A DNA stretch of 64,000 nt from JAAFHZ01 sp964247085 (GTDB lineage Bacteria; Cyanobacteriota; Cyanobacteriia; Cyanobacteriales; Chamaesiphonaceae), in assembly GCA_964247085.1 (NCBI GenBank), contig CAXTSX010000003.1, forward strand, positions 1 through 64,000, read 5' to 3'. Both the position numbers and the translations under genes were made by a program. Numbering within the stretch: the first letter of the stretch is position 1; each line of letters begins with the position of its first letter. Under the pieces are notes generated by a model. That model did not search any database. It saw only the letters and a list, made by a program, of their open reading frames with translations, and had not been told where the DNA came from. This document shows positions 50,819 to 59,151 of this stretch, piece by piece.

Positions 50819-52228
50819 ATGACATTTGTTATTAATAAGCCGAATGTTATTAGTAAACCGACTAAGTTCAAGACTGTTTCTGGTTTCGCGACGGCTAGTC
50901 GCGAGCGCCCTTGCATTGCCTTGATTTCGGAGCACGGTGACCCTGCCGCAGAAATTGGGAAAGATGCTGCTGGTGGTCAAAATGTTTATGTCCGTCAAGT
51001 TGGTGAATCTTTAGCCGAGCTGGGCTGGCAAGTTGATATGTTTACGCGCCGCGCCAGTGCCGATGATGCGGAGATTGTCCAACATAGTGAATACTGCCGC
51101 ACCATTCGCTTAACTGCTGGTCCATTAGATTATGTTTCTCGGGATGAGTTGATGGAACATATGCCCGCCTTTGTGGAGGCTATGTTGCAGTTTCAATTAG
51201 CCAACGATATTAGTTATCAGTTGGTGCATACGCATTATTGGATGAGTGGCTGGGTAGGAATGCAGTTGAAGAAGCATTATCCAACTCAACTCGTGCATAC
51301 GTATCATTCGCTGGGGGCGGTGAAGTACCAATCAGTTTCGGATATTCCAGCAATTGCTGATCAGAGACTGGCGATCGAACGCGAAATTCTGGAGACTTTT
51401 GATTGCGTGGTGCCCACTAGCCCACAAGAGCGGGCAGACTTGCAAAACTTAGTCTCCACTAAGGGCAATACTGAGATTATTCCCTGCGGTACTGATATTG
51501 AGAATTTTAAGGTTTTATCTAAACCAGAAGCCCGTCGCCAGCTGGGCTTGCCCACTACCAATAAAACGGTGATGTATGTAGGTCGATTTGACCAACGGAA
51601 AGGCATCGAAACTTTGGTACGGGCGATCGCTCAGATTTGTGATGGTCGGGAAACTTCTAAGCTGGATATGGATACGTTAAGTCTATTGATTGTGGGTGGT
51701 AGTGATCCCAATCAGGCTGATGGTTTGGAGCGTCAGCGGATTGAAGATTTGGTAACGGAGCTGGGCATCACGGCGCAGGTGAATTTTGTAGGCATGGTTG
51801 GTCACGACATGCTACCGCTGTACTATGCGGCGGCGGATGTATGCGTGGTACCTAGTCATTACGAGCCGTTTGGTTTGGTGGCGATCGAAGCGATGGCTTG
51901 TGGTACGCCGGTAATTGCTTCTGATGTTGGTGGTTTGCAATTTACGGTGGTTTCTGAGGAGACTGGGTTGTTGGTGCCACCGCAGGATGTGGATGCTTTT
52001 GCGCAGGCGATCGAACGAACCTTAGTTGATGAGTTGTGGGCAAAGAAGGCTAGCAAGCAAGCCGCCAGACGGGTACGGGATAATTTCAGTTGGGCGGGGG
52101 TGGCACATCAGTTGAGCTGTTTGTATCTTCAACTCTTGCATCAGCCTGCTTTCGGGGCGCCAACTCCTAACTGTGCGACTATTTTGGGGAATTTGTATTC
52201 TAGTGTGAAAAGATTCAAGGTTTCGTAG
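50819..52228 (+). CDS. GT4-family glycosyltransferase
   Basis: The ATG at 50819 follows AGAGG (50806-50810) at a good distance; the in-frame GTG at 50810 overlaps that site, so it is not chosen. The 469-residue GT-B enzyme has an N-terminal acceptor domain with AAGGQNVYVRQVGESLAELGW and a VHTHYWMSGW region. A C-terminal nucleotide-sugar domain has VMYVGRFDQRKGIETLVRA, then the EX7E signature in EPFGLVAIEAMACGTPVIASDVGG. The wording is near sucrose-phosphate-synthase-like cyanobacterial glycosyltransferases. The sugar and acceptor are unknown. A strong terminator follows. Confidence 0.88.
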   Translation: MTFVINKPNVISKPTKFKTVSGFATASRERPCIALISEHGDPAAEIGKDAAGGQNVYVRQVGESLAELGWQVDMFTRRASADDAEIVQHSEYCRTIRLTAGPLDYVSRDELMEHMPAFVEAMLQFQLANDISYQLVHTHYWMSGWVGMQLKKHYPTQLVHTYHSLGAVKYQSVSDIPAIADQRLAIEREILETFDCVVPTSPQERADLQNLVSTKGNTEIIPCGTDIENFKVLSKPEARRQLGLPTTNKTVMYVGRFDQRKGIETLVRAIAQICDGRETSKLDMDTLSLLIVGGSDPNQADGLERQRIEDLVTELGITAQVNFVGMVGHDMLPLYYAAADVCVVPSHYEPFGLVAIEAMACGTPVIASDVGGLQFTVVSEETGLLVPPQDVDAFAQAIERTLVDELWAKKASKQAARRVRDNFSWAGVAHQLSCLYLQLLHQPAFGAPTPNCATILGNLYSSVKRFKVS

Positions 52229-52256
52229 GTTTAGTTATTTAGCTATTTTCTAGATG

Positions 52257-52295
52257 AAGTGGGTTACTGCAATTAGCGGTAGCCCACTTTTTTTG
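52257..52295 (+). terminator. Rho-independent terminator of the glycosyltransferase
   Basis: AAGTGGGTTACTGC and GCGGTAGCCCACTT pair over 14 bp (with G-U pairs) around a 5-base loop and lead into seven or more T residues. A TTTGTTG/CAACAAA hairpin just beyond can serve the convergent LuxR-type gene. Confidence 0.85.
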
Positions 52296-52365
52296 TTGAC
52301 AACAAAAAAACAATTAACTATAAAACCACTGCAAAATTCATCGACCTGTCTGTTACCACAATCAT

Positions 52366-53508
52366 TTAATTCAACGTCAAGGAATTTAAAAGTCCTAATT
52401 TTTCTAGTGCTTGAGCGATCGCTTCGGTGCGGCTTTGGACATCCCATTTGAGATAAATATTTTCGAGATGTTTACGGACGGTGCTGATGTGAATGTTTAG
52501 TTGGGAGGCGATCGTCTTGTTGTCTTTGCCTTGGATTACCCAAGACAAGACCTCGGTTTCGCGCTGGCTTAATCCTAATAAGGCGAGTAACTGCAAGCAG
52601 GATCGGGTTTGTTCTTCGAGTAAGAGGATGTAGTGCGTCCCTGGTGGATCAATGACTAACCGAATGACTAATTCTCGGCCAGCTTGTTCGATGTGTAGTG
52701 GTAAACAAGCTAAGGGCAGGTCTGTTATTTGAGTCAGAATGGTGACTTGGTGTTTGACCCATGACCACAAATGGTCGGGAAGTTTTAGAGAGCCGGTAGG
52801 TTTGGAAAAATAGGTTTCTAGCCAGATGGCGGCTTGGGGAGCGATCGACTGGATCTGTCCATTTATATCTATCGTCACGACACCGAGATGATGAAGGGAT
52901 TGCTGAAGTTGATTTAATTCTTGGGCGAGGTGCTGATATTGTTGAGCGTTGCAGTATGCCTGGAATAGGTGGGGACGGAGGAGATTGAGGATTAGTCGAT
53001 CGCGTTCGGTAAAGTTGCATTGCGATCGATTGAGGATAAACCCGGTGAGTGTTGTATCGGCTTGGGCAAGTTCAGACCATTTATCAGGATTAATATTTGG
53101 CAAAAAGAATAATATCTGCTCTTCTACGCCCAACAGTCGTAAAAACTGCTGATAGAGTCCTTCCAGGCCATGAAGTTCTTTTTTACTCACAAAATCTGAG
53201 ATTTTATAGGCTCCATGCAGGGTCTCGGGCATGTGTTGGGCAATGGGATGAGTATCCCGATTTTGAGACAACACCTGATTTAGTACTGTGTTTAATTCGG
53301 CAGAAACGCCAGCATAGTTGGGGAGAAAGGTTTGTTGGATGTGGCCGGTGCGAGTGTTGGTCAAATGGAATAGGGGCATGTCGCTGGGAACGAGTCGATC
53401 GATGATCGACAGGGCATCTACCCCAAAGGTATCTAGATTGTGGAAAGTATAGAGTTGTTGAATGCTGTGATTGAGTTTTTGCGTGTCGTTGAGTGCCAAT
53501 GTTTCCAT
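52366..53508 (-). CDS. LuxR-type transcriptional regulator
   Basis: The 380-residue protein ends in a LuxR/NarL HTH (about 315-375: LSQRETEVLSWVIQGKDNKTIASQLNIHISTVRKHLENIYLK). The long N-terminal part has two regulatory segments without a recognised ligand domain: a GAF/PAS-like pattern around 15-190, and a PAS-like part with VVTIDINGQIQSIAPQAAIWL near 205-230. I start at METLALND (53508); an in-frame TTG at 53523 adds 5 residues. The likely targets are the divergent small genes starting at 53794 (inference). About 285 bases of AT-rich sequence separate them. Confidence 0.78.
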   Translation of the reverse strand: METLALNDTQKLNHSIQQLYTFHNLDTFGVDALSIIDRLVPSDMPLFHLTNTRTGHIQQTFLPNYAGVSAELNTVLNQVLSQNRDTHPIAQHMPETLHGAYKISDFVSKKELHGLEGLYQQFLRLLGVEEQILFFLPNINPDKWSELAQADTTLTGFILNRSQCNFTERDRLILNLLRPHLFQAYCNAQQYQHLAQELNQLQQSLHHLGVVTIDINGQIQSIAPQAAIWLETYFSKPTGSLKLPDHLWSWVKHQVTILTQITDLPLACLPLHIEQAGRELVIRLVIDPPGTHYILLLEEQTRSCLQLLALLGLSQRETEVLSWVIQGKDNKTIASQLNIHISTVRKHLENIYLKWDVQSRTEAIAQALEKLGLLNSLTLN

Positions 53509-53793
53509 ATGGTTGGCCAGCAATACTGCAATGATGGATTCTCTTTAATTAACGCAGACTTTTTCTAATTCCCTAGCAAATGTTACAAAAATTTCACTAT
53601 TGGGTGGGTCAAATTACGAATTGATGTGCAGGGCGATCGCATTGTATCTTTGTAGCATACATCACACAGAGCGATATATTATGTCAATCGATCGCAGACT
53701 ACTGGCCATTGTTAGGCAGTAACTACCTGACGTTTTTGATATTTTTGTCAAAAATCTGTTCAGTGATCAATATAAAGCAAGAGGTATAAAACG

Positions 53794-54213
53794 ATGGCAC
53801 CAACTGTAATAACTGAACCTACCCAGTTTATTCTTAAAGGCTACGACATAGATATTACTTACGAGACGACTAGTTTTGTGGGCACTCCACGATTTTCACT
53901 TGTTCGCCAAGGGCAAAATTTCGATTTTAGTGGTGCAGAGATTCAATTGGAGCTTACCCAACTTGGCAAGATCGTAACGGTTAATCTCAGCGAACATCAG
54001 AGCTTTGCTCGTGAGAGCCTAATAGCGGCTAATACTATTGAGACTCTAACCTTACTTGTTCCTATCATTAGTGTTCCTATAGCTACTAGAACAGCTCCAG
54101 TGCAAACAATTGCTATTTTCAGCCAAAGGTCACCACTAGCAAAAGATGCTGGTCAATTGCAGACATACATGACAGTTCCTTTGTCTGGAGTTGCTAATGC
54201 GATCGACTTCTAG
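53794..54213 (+). CDS. Hypothetical protein, beta-rich, 139 residues
   Basis: I do not recognise a family. The sequence is beta-rich and hydrophobic (IDITYETTSFVGTPRFSLV, IQLELTQLGKIVTVNLSEH, TLLVPIISVPIATRTAP), with no signal peptide or catalytic motif. An AGAGG precedes the ATG. Together with the LuxR regulator divergent to it and the next small gene, it appears to form an accessory cassette. Codon use appears slightly more AT-rich than in neighbouring core genes. Confidence 0.55.
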   Translation: MAPTVITEPTQFILKGYDIDITYETTSFVGTPRFSLVRQGQNFDFSGAEIQLELTQLGKIVTVNLSEHQSFARESLIAANTIETLTLLVPIISVPIATRTAPVQTIAIFSQRSPLAKDAGQLQTYMTVPLSGVANAIDF

Positions 54214-54358
54214 ACTAAGTAAAAACGCCAAATCATTGAAAGTTATAAACATTCCCATTCCCCGGTAAATCGAAATTTAAGTTATCAGTTAGTTTCTCAA
54301 TAACTAGGTATTTCAAAGTTTTTTTTAATCATCAATACACAATTATAGAGGCAAAATA

Positions 54359-54676
54359 ATGAAAGCTTGTTTTCAACTCAGCGGACGGACAGTCTGTGTT
54401 CCAATTCGAATTAATCCATTTCCGATAATTCTTATAGATCCAGTAAAGATTGGTTGGCCAGAACCATTTCCAGCAGATAATATTCCATGGCTTGAAAGTT
54501 CCATAATCCCAGTTGAAACTATTAATGACTTATCTGTCTTAGCTGGTATCAATGAATTAGCGAAGTCTTTGAAGACTCCTATCTTACAACAAAACTTTAC
54601 TCAAGGCATGAGTGAAAGTAAACCGTTTAGAAACAAGAAATGGAAAAGACTTTTTTATAATTTATTATGCCCTTGA
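54359..54676 (+). CDS. Hypothetical protein, 105 residues
   Basis: This small protein starts MKACFQLSGRTVCVPIRINP, has two early cysteines, a Pro/Ile-rich middle and a basic end. It has a GAGG ribosome-binding site. No domain is recognised. A second frame (54612-54818) overlaps its end and continues with a coherent sequence, so a frameshift in an originally longer gene is possible. Confidence 0.45.
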   Translation: MKACFQLSGRTVCVPIRINPFPIILIDPVKIGWPEPFPADNIPWLESSIIPVETINDLSVLAGINELAKSLKTPILQQNFTQGMSESKPFRNKKWKRLFYNLLCP

Positions 54677-54818
54677 GCGTTTTGACGATGTGGTAAACCT
54701 ACTGCGTTATTGTGTGGATGGTAAACAGAGCATGTGGGTTTCTGCTGATACCGCTAATCATGTATGGGCATTGGGCAATAATCTGCATGTACCATTGGGA
54801 GCGCAATATCATGTGTAA
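54612..54818 (+). pseudogene. Possible frameshifted continuation of the preceding gene
   Basis: From about 54640 the +1 frame reads FFIIYYALERFDDVVNLLRY and ends GNNLHVPLGAQYHV at 54818, with no good start of its own (the nominal GTG start lacks a ribosome-binding site). The T-run at about 54650 is a natural slip site. Two readings are possible: the tail of the 105-residue protein after a frameshift, or chance. I cannot decide. Confidence 0.3.
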
Positions 54819-54964
54819 AAAACGGCATACCCTAGCACGGCAAGAAAAAGATTAAGTCACTGAACGCACAAACAGAAATTTTAACTACAAAAATACTGTA
54901 CTATTTGCACCAACATATCACTTTAGTGACACATGCATGATCCCAACGGGTCATGTTTTGCTAT

Positions 54965-55420
54965 TTATCTGAACTTTGAAGTATCGATCAAAACAACCAT
55001 ATTGCCTATTTTTGCCAAGATTGAAGATTTTGGACTTGTTCGATCGATCGAACTTACATAACGCATCTGTTTCTCCTGTTCATATAGGTCAAGTTCTACT
55101 TTGAATTCCCGCTTTAGCCCCTCCGGCAGCTCCATCATCCAATCCACAAACAGGAACAACTCCATTATATCCTGGCGCTCAAAACCCTGTTCATACAATC
55201 GGCGCGTGAGCTGAAACTTCCACTCCTTGCGAGATTGAGGATCTTTCTGAGTTTCCTTAGTTTTTAGATGCACCATCACAGCGATCGCAAACGGATTGCG
55301 ACTAGCCTCCAACTCCAACCAGCGCAGCTCATAATCCAAGAGCTTGACCATCGGAAACCGGAACGTCACCTCACAGCCCCACAATTCATCCCGAAATGGC
55401 TCCGGTCTGTTAAATGTCGG
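54965..55420 (-). pseudogene. Fragment of an Rpn-type (PD-(D/E)XK) transposase-like nuclease
   Basis: The reverse frame from a TAG at 55421-55423 gives PFRDELWGCEVTFRFPMVKL then RNPFAIAVMVHLKTKETQKD and LTRRLYEQGFERQDIMELFLFVDWMMELPEGL. This is the C-terminal part of the cyanobacterial Rpn/transposase-like family. The N-terminal nuclease half is missing and the frame is closed at the edge of the toxin-antitoxin operator. The C-terminal end (after MRYVSSIDR) is also unlike the family. It is a truncated relic. An alternative TTG start at 55384 would give a 139-residue protein. Confidence 0.6.
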
Positions 55421-55425
55421 CTAGC

Positions 55426-55463
55426 TACCGAGCATGACATCACATATGCTATCATGCTCGGTA
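55426..55463. promoter_or_regulatory. Inverted-repeat operator over the toxin start
   Basis: TACCGAGCATGA (55426-55437) and TCATGCTCGGTA (55452-55463) are perfect 12-bp inverted arms with a 14-base spacer. The right arm reaches the A of the preferred toxin ATG. The site is where a ribbon-helix-helix antitoxin would bind to autoregulate the pair (inference). Confidence 0.65.
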
Positions 55464-55885
55464 TGAGTACCAGAATTGTTGTTGATACCAGTGTTTTTAT
55501 CAGTGCGCTGATTGGTGCCAAAGGTCCGAGCAGAGAATTGATCAGACGCTGTTTACTAGGCGAATATCAACCTTTGATGGGAACTGCCTTATTAAGTGAG
55601 TATGAGGCAGTGATGGGACGGGAGGAAATTCTGGTCAGGTGTTCCTTAGAAAAAGATGATATCAACAGTTTGCTGACGGCTTTCATGAGTGTCGCTGAGT
55701 GGATTAAAATCTACTACTCTTGGAGACCTAATCTTAAAGATGAGGGCGACAACCATCTAATCGAGTTGGCGGTGGCTGGCAATGCCAGGATTATTGCTAC
55801 CAATAATCTTAAGGACTTTCGGTTATCTGAGCTAACGTTCCCTGATATATCGATTTTGAAACCAGAGCAAATCATTAGGAGTTAA
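55463..55885 (+). CDS. PIN-domain toxin
   Basis: The ATG at 55463 gives a 140-residue protein starting MSTRIVVDTSVFISALIGAKGPSRELIRR. It carries the PIN acidic residues: Asp8, Glu in LLSEYEAVM, Asp in DEGDNHLIELA and Asp in ATNNLKDFR. The match is to the COG1569-type PIN toxin of cyanobacteria. Upstream in-frame starts would add sequence overlapping the Rpn fragment. It is followed by an RHH antitoxin 4 bases later, so toxin precedes antitoxin. PIN toxins cleave RNA (family knowledge). Confidence 0.88.
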   Translation: MSTRIVVDTSVFISALIGAKGPSRELIRRCLLGEYQPLMGTALLSEYEAVMGREEILVRCSLEKDDINSLLTAFMSVAEWIKIYYSWRPNLKDEGDNHLIELAVAGNARIIATNNLKDFRLSELTFPDISILKPEQIIRS

Positions 55886-55889
55886 GCAC

Positions 55890-56123
55890 ATGGCAACTTT
55901 AACTATTCGGATACCAGACGATAAGCACTTAAGACTAAAGGAGCTTGCTGAGTCTCAGGGGGTCAGTGTGAACAAGCTGATTGAGGAGCTTTCTACTGTT
56001 GCTTTGGTGGAGTTTGATACTTATACCCGATTTAAGCTGATGGCGGCGCGGGGAGATGTTGCAGAGGGTCTGAGAATCTTGGATAAATTGGATGGCGCAA
56101 GCGAAACGATCGGCGATTCTTGA
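55890..56123 (+). CDS. Ribbon-helix-helix antitoxin
   Basis: The 77-residue protein starts MATLTIRIPDDKHLRLKELA (beta strand plus helix of the RHH fold) and continues with SVNKLIEELS. The C-terminal half, VEFDTYTRFKLMAARGDVAEGLRILDKL, would bind the toxin. It lies 4 bases after the PIN gene and resembles the HicB/ParD-like partner of COG1569 toxins. It should repress the operon at the 12-bp inverted repeat. Confidence 0.85.
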   Translation: MATLTIRIPDDKHLRLKELAESQGVSVNKLIEELSTVALVEFDTYTRFKLMAARGDVAEGLRILDKLDGASETIGDS

Positions 56124-56141
56124 ATATCATCAGACTAAATT

Positions 56142-56381
56142 ATGACAACTAACCACGATCCCGTAGGGCGGTTACTCTCGTATCGAACTGAAGATTTAGA
56201 AAACGCTGTAACTTCTAGTAGTGGTAATGTTTATGCTGATTTAGGATATGAGAACCCAGAGGAGATGTTGCTCAAGGCACATTTGGTGATGCTATTGAGT
56301 AAGGCGATTAAGGCTAAAGGTTTAAATCAGTATCAAGCTGCGGAATTGTTGGGAATAGATCAACAGAAGGTATCGGTCTGA
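56142..56381 (+). pseudogene. Truncated XRE (HigA-like) antitoxin
   Basis: The frame matches the N-terminal part of HigA-like antitoxins: SSGNVYADLGYENPEEMLLKAHLVML, then the HTH start AIKAKGLNQYQAAELLGIDQQKVS. A stop (TGA) follows directly where the rest of the HTH (LLRGQF-type) should continue. No HigB toxin frame is adjacent. It may be a decayed remnant of a second toxin-antitoxin pair or a small DNA-binding protein. It begins 18 bases after the RHH gene. Confidence 0.7.
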
Positions 56382-56409
56382 CTGCCGGACACATCTCTGT
56401 AAAAGTTAG

Positions 56410-56676
56410 CTAGCAAGGGATGTAGCAAGTAACAACTCTGATGAAAGAAAACTCAAAAGCATAGTCATATTCCTCTTTGGCCTTCTTAGAAGCAAAGCAG
56501 GGTTCTGGATCTTTGCCAAAAAGGGGAATAGGAGGTAGTAATTGACGGTCTTTACTGAGAACACCTTGGAGATAACGTAGTCCTATCTTCAGATAACTGA
56601 TACCCCTGCAATGCCAAGAGGAGTTATGCAACCATTCCATGAGTTCATGACACGCAATAAGCTTGACATTCAACAA
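56410..56676 (-). pseudogene. Fragment of unknown, possibly transposase-derived protein
   Basis: The 88-residue frame contains ACHELMEWLHNSSWHCRG, GLRYLQGVLSKDRQLLPPIP and GKDPEPCFASKKAKEEYDY. The start is not convincing. The wording recalls the C-terminal part of cyanobacterial transposase-like proteins, but I cannot name the family with confidence. It lies between the truncated HigA-like gene and the acetyltransferase, in a decayed region. Confidence 0.35.
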
Positions 56677-56683
56677 CTATGAC

Positions 56684-57130
56684 ATGTCAATCCAGTTAGC
56701 AACATCCAATGCCCAAATTTTAGACTGTTTTTCGATCTTGACTCAATTACGACCACGCCTTCAGCAAGAGAACTTTTTAGCCCAAGTGCAACGTCAACAG
56801 CAGCAAGGTTATCAGTTAGCTTTTCTAGAACGAAATGAGCAAGTGATTGCCGTCGCCGGATTCCAGATCTCTGAATGTTTGGCCTGGGGAAAACATTTGT
56901 ATATCTATGACTTAGTGGTCGAAGCAGCAGAACGCTCCCAAGGTCATGGCCAAAAGCTATTTGAGTGGTTAATAGATTTTGCTAAACTCCATAATTGCCA
57001 ACAACTACACCTAGATTCTGGAGTGCAACGTTTTGCGGCGCATCGTTTTTATCTCCAACAGCAGATGAATATCAGTAGTCACCATTTTTCGCTACTATTG
57101 GGAGATGATAACGACAAATTCACTACATAG
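56684..57130 (+). CDS. GNAT family acetyltransferase
   Basis: The ATG at 56684 is chosen over a TTG at 56663. The 148-residue protein shows the GNAT fold: FLERNEQVIAVAGFQI, LYIYDLVVEAAERSQGHGQKLFEWL (acetyl-CoA pyrophosphate loop with QGHGxxL), then LHLDSGVQRFAAHRFYLQQQ. Acceptor is unknown. It overlaps the convergent sigF gene by 8 bases at the 3' ends. Confidence 0.82.
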   Translation: MSIQLATSNAQILDCFSILTQLRPRLQQENFLAQVQRQQQQGYQLAFLERNEQVIAVAGFQISECLAWGKHLYIYDLVVEAAERSQGHGQKLFEWLIDFAKLHNCQQLHLDSGVQRFAAHRFYLQQQMNISSHHFSLLLGDDNDKFTT

Positions 57131-57923
57131 CTAAGCTTTCTTCGTTATGCATCATCGAAGATAATTGCTTCACGCCTCTTTGCAAATGGCGAGTCACTGT
57201 CATCGGACTAACTCCAATCTTTTTGGCTGCTTCTTTCCGAGGCATTCCCTTGATATAGACATATTCGATCGCCTGTTGCGTTTTTATCTCTAATTGATTA
57301 ATCATGCCCGCTAGCTGCTGACGTTCTTCAGCGACATATTGACGCTGTTGTTCGCGAGTATCCGGTAAACTATCACCCAAAGTTACTGGACAATCCATCA
57401 TATGACTGACAGTCGCATCGAGGCTCAAAGTTTGACGATTGTTATCAGCCGATTGGGTTTCACACCATTCTTGAATGGTGATTTGTAGAGCATCAGCAAT
57501 TTCTACATCGGTGGGCTTCCGATCGAGAATTAAGGTCAGATGCTGCCGCATTTTCTCGCCTTCTCTTTTTAGTTCTTGCCAGCGACGGGGAATCTTGACG
57601 ACACTGCTGCGATCGCGCAAGAAGTGGAGAATTTCGCCGCGAATGTAAGGCACGGCAAAAGAGCTAAAAGCACAGCCTTGATAGGGGTTGAAACGTTCGA
57701 TCGCCCGAATTAGACCAAGGTAACCAATTTGTTCTAGATCTTGATAGGTTTCCACGCACTGGCGGCTTAAGCGATGTGCCACTTGTCTAACCAAACCAGC
57801 ATTGAGCAAAACTAGTTTGTTGCGGACTGCCACGCTTGGTTTTTCGTGATAAGCCATCAACAAAGACATTGATGCAGTAGTACGATTTTCCGAAGGATTA
57901 GCAGCGGTGTTGAGGATAGCCAT
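57123..57923 (-). CDS. sigF: RNA polymerase sigma factor SigF (group 3)
   Basis: The 266-residue protein has sigma regions 2 (RLSRQCVETYQDLEQIGYLGLIRAIERFNPYQGCAFSSFAVPYIRGEILHFLRD), 3 (PRRWQELKREG) and 4 (IEYVYIKGMPRKEAAKKIGVSPMTVTRHLQRGVKQL). It lacks region 1.1 and a long non-conserved region, as in group 3 factors. In Synechocystis SigF is required for pilin gene expression and motility. A role in switching pilus and surface genes would suit the motility-type genes earlier in the window (inference). No anti-sigma gene is adjacent. Confidence 0.92.
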   Translation of the reverse strand: MAILNTAANPSENRTTASMSLLMAYHEKPSVAVRNKLVLLNAGLVRQVAHRLSRQCVETYQDLEQIGYLGLIRAIERFNPYQGCAFSSFAVPYIRGEILHFLRDRSSVVKIPRRWQELKREGEKMRQHLTLILDRKPTDVEIADALQITIQEWCETQSADNNRQTLSLDATVSHMMDCPVTLGDSLPDTREQQRQYVAEERQQLAGMINQLEIKTQQAIEYVYIKGMPRKEAAKKIGVSPMTVTRHLQRGVKQLSSMMHNEESLAM

Positions 57924-58125
57924 TGGGGTGGGAAGCGGATGCGTTTATCGAACATTCATATTTTCGCCAAATAGCCCGCTAGACAACAGGGTTGATTTAC
58001 GGATCTTCCCAAAATCGCCATCTTTTTACTCAGTAGATCCACGGAATTAGAGTTTGGCGACCAGTGCAGAAAACCGCCTTTCCCTATCAATGTTAAATTA
58101 GAGCAAAGCCTTACTCTCTAGCATC

Positions 58126-58602
58126 ATGACTAATCTAGGTAACGTCCGCGATCTTTACCAGCAAGTAATTCTGGAGCATTATAAAAAGCCTAAGCATAAA
58201 GGCACCACCAATCCGATCGATCGATATCAAAAAGGTCATAATCCTTCCTGCGGTGACATGATCGAGCTGACTCTGCAACTGGATGGTGAAAACATTGTAG
58301 ATGTCAAATTTACTGGTGAAGGTTGTGCTATCGCCATTTCTTCGGCAGATTTGATGGCTGGGGCCCTGCGCGGTAAGACCATTTCTGAGGCACTTAGCAT
58401 GGTAGAAAATTTCCAAGGAATGATGCGCGGCGAAGTAGAATTCCCCCACGATTTGCGCAAGCTGAATGTTTTGAAAGGCGTAGCCCAGTTTCCAGTGCGG
58501 ATTAAGTGTGCTAACCTGAGCTGGCATACCTTACGGGCGGCGTTGCAGTCCGCAAACAAGGAAGCAACCGCAGATTTTGTCAGTAATGAGGCTGAAGGCT
58601 AA
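58126..58602 (+). CDS. sufU: SufU/IscU-type iron-sulfur assembly scaffold
   Basis: The 158-residue protein has the U-type scaffold ligands Cys42 and Asp44 (NPSCGD), Cys67 (GEGCAIA) and Cys128 (IKCANLSW). It begins LYQQVILEHYKKPKHKG as SufU/NifU-N proteins do. The insertion before Cys128 is SufU-like. It could serve as a scaffold or a cysteine-sulfur acceptor. The next gene starts on the last base of its stop (TAATG), so they are coupled. Confidence 0.88.
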   Translation: MTNLGNVRDLYQQVILEHYKKPKHKGTTNPIDRYQKGHNPSCGDMIELTLQLDGENIVDVKFTGEGCAIAISSADLMAGALRGKTISEALSMVENFQGMMRGEVEFPHDLRKLNVLKGVAQFPVRIKCANLSWHTLRAALQSANKEATADFVSNEAEG

Positions 58603-59108
58603 TGTTTACCCCTGCATCGATTCTGGAATACGGCAAGTACAGCGCGATCGCGACTGTTGCAATGGCGCTGCTCATGATTATTGGTCTGGTGGCTAAATGG
58701 GGGTTTCGCTTCCGGCTGGTGGGAGTTACTGGTTTTATGGTGGTGTTGACGGTGGGATTATTTGGATTGGGACTAGGTTTTGCCCCTCGATCGGCTTTAC
58801 CGGGAGCCAGTCGATACTCGCTTATTTATGACAATGGTAATAGTCAGGTGGTGATTGCAGTAGCTGATGCTCATCTGACCTACGAACAAACCGAAGCTAC
58901 GCTGCGCCAAGCAGCTAATGATCTCTATTCTTATGGACGAGGCGGGGCGGCTGATGGCAAGATGCATGTGCGGCTGCGGACGATTGCTCATCCTCAACCT
59001 GGTGTATCAGAACCGTTGTACTTGGGTGAGGTGACTCGTGATTTGACTAGTCGTGATCATGCCGATCTGGAAGTTGTGATCGATCGACAGAACTTAGCTA
59101 AACTGTAA
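58602..59108 (+). CDS. ycf51: Ycf51 family membrane protein
   Basis: The 168-residue protein has two N-terminal membrane segments (about 12-32 and 40-62). The ycf51 pattern GFAPRSALPGASRYSLIYDNGNSQVVIAV follows, with a soluble C-terminal domain of about 100 residues. Ycf51 is conserved in cyanobacteria and some plastids, function unknown. It is coupled to sufU by TAATG. Confidence 0.85.
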   Translation: MFTPASILEYGKYSAIATVAMALLMIIGLVAKWGFRFRLVGVTGFMVVLTVGLFGLGLGFAPRSALPGASRYSLIYDNGNSQVVIAVADAHLTYEQTEATLRQAANDLYSYGRGGAADGKMHVRLRTIAHPQPGVSEPLYLGEVTRDLTSRDHADLEVVIDRQNLAKL

Positions 59109-59151
59109 GAATTATAGGCAATTGGAAAAAGCATTAGCGAGGCCAATTTAT

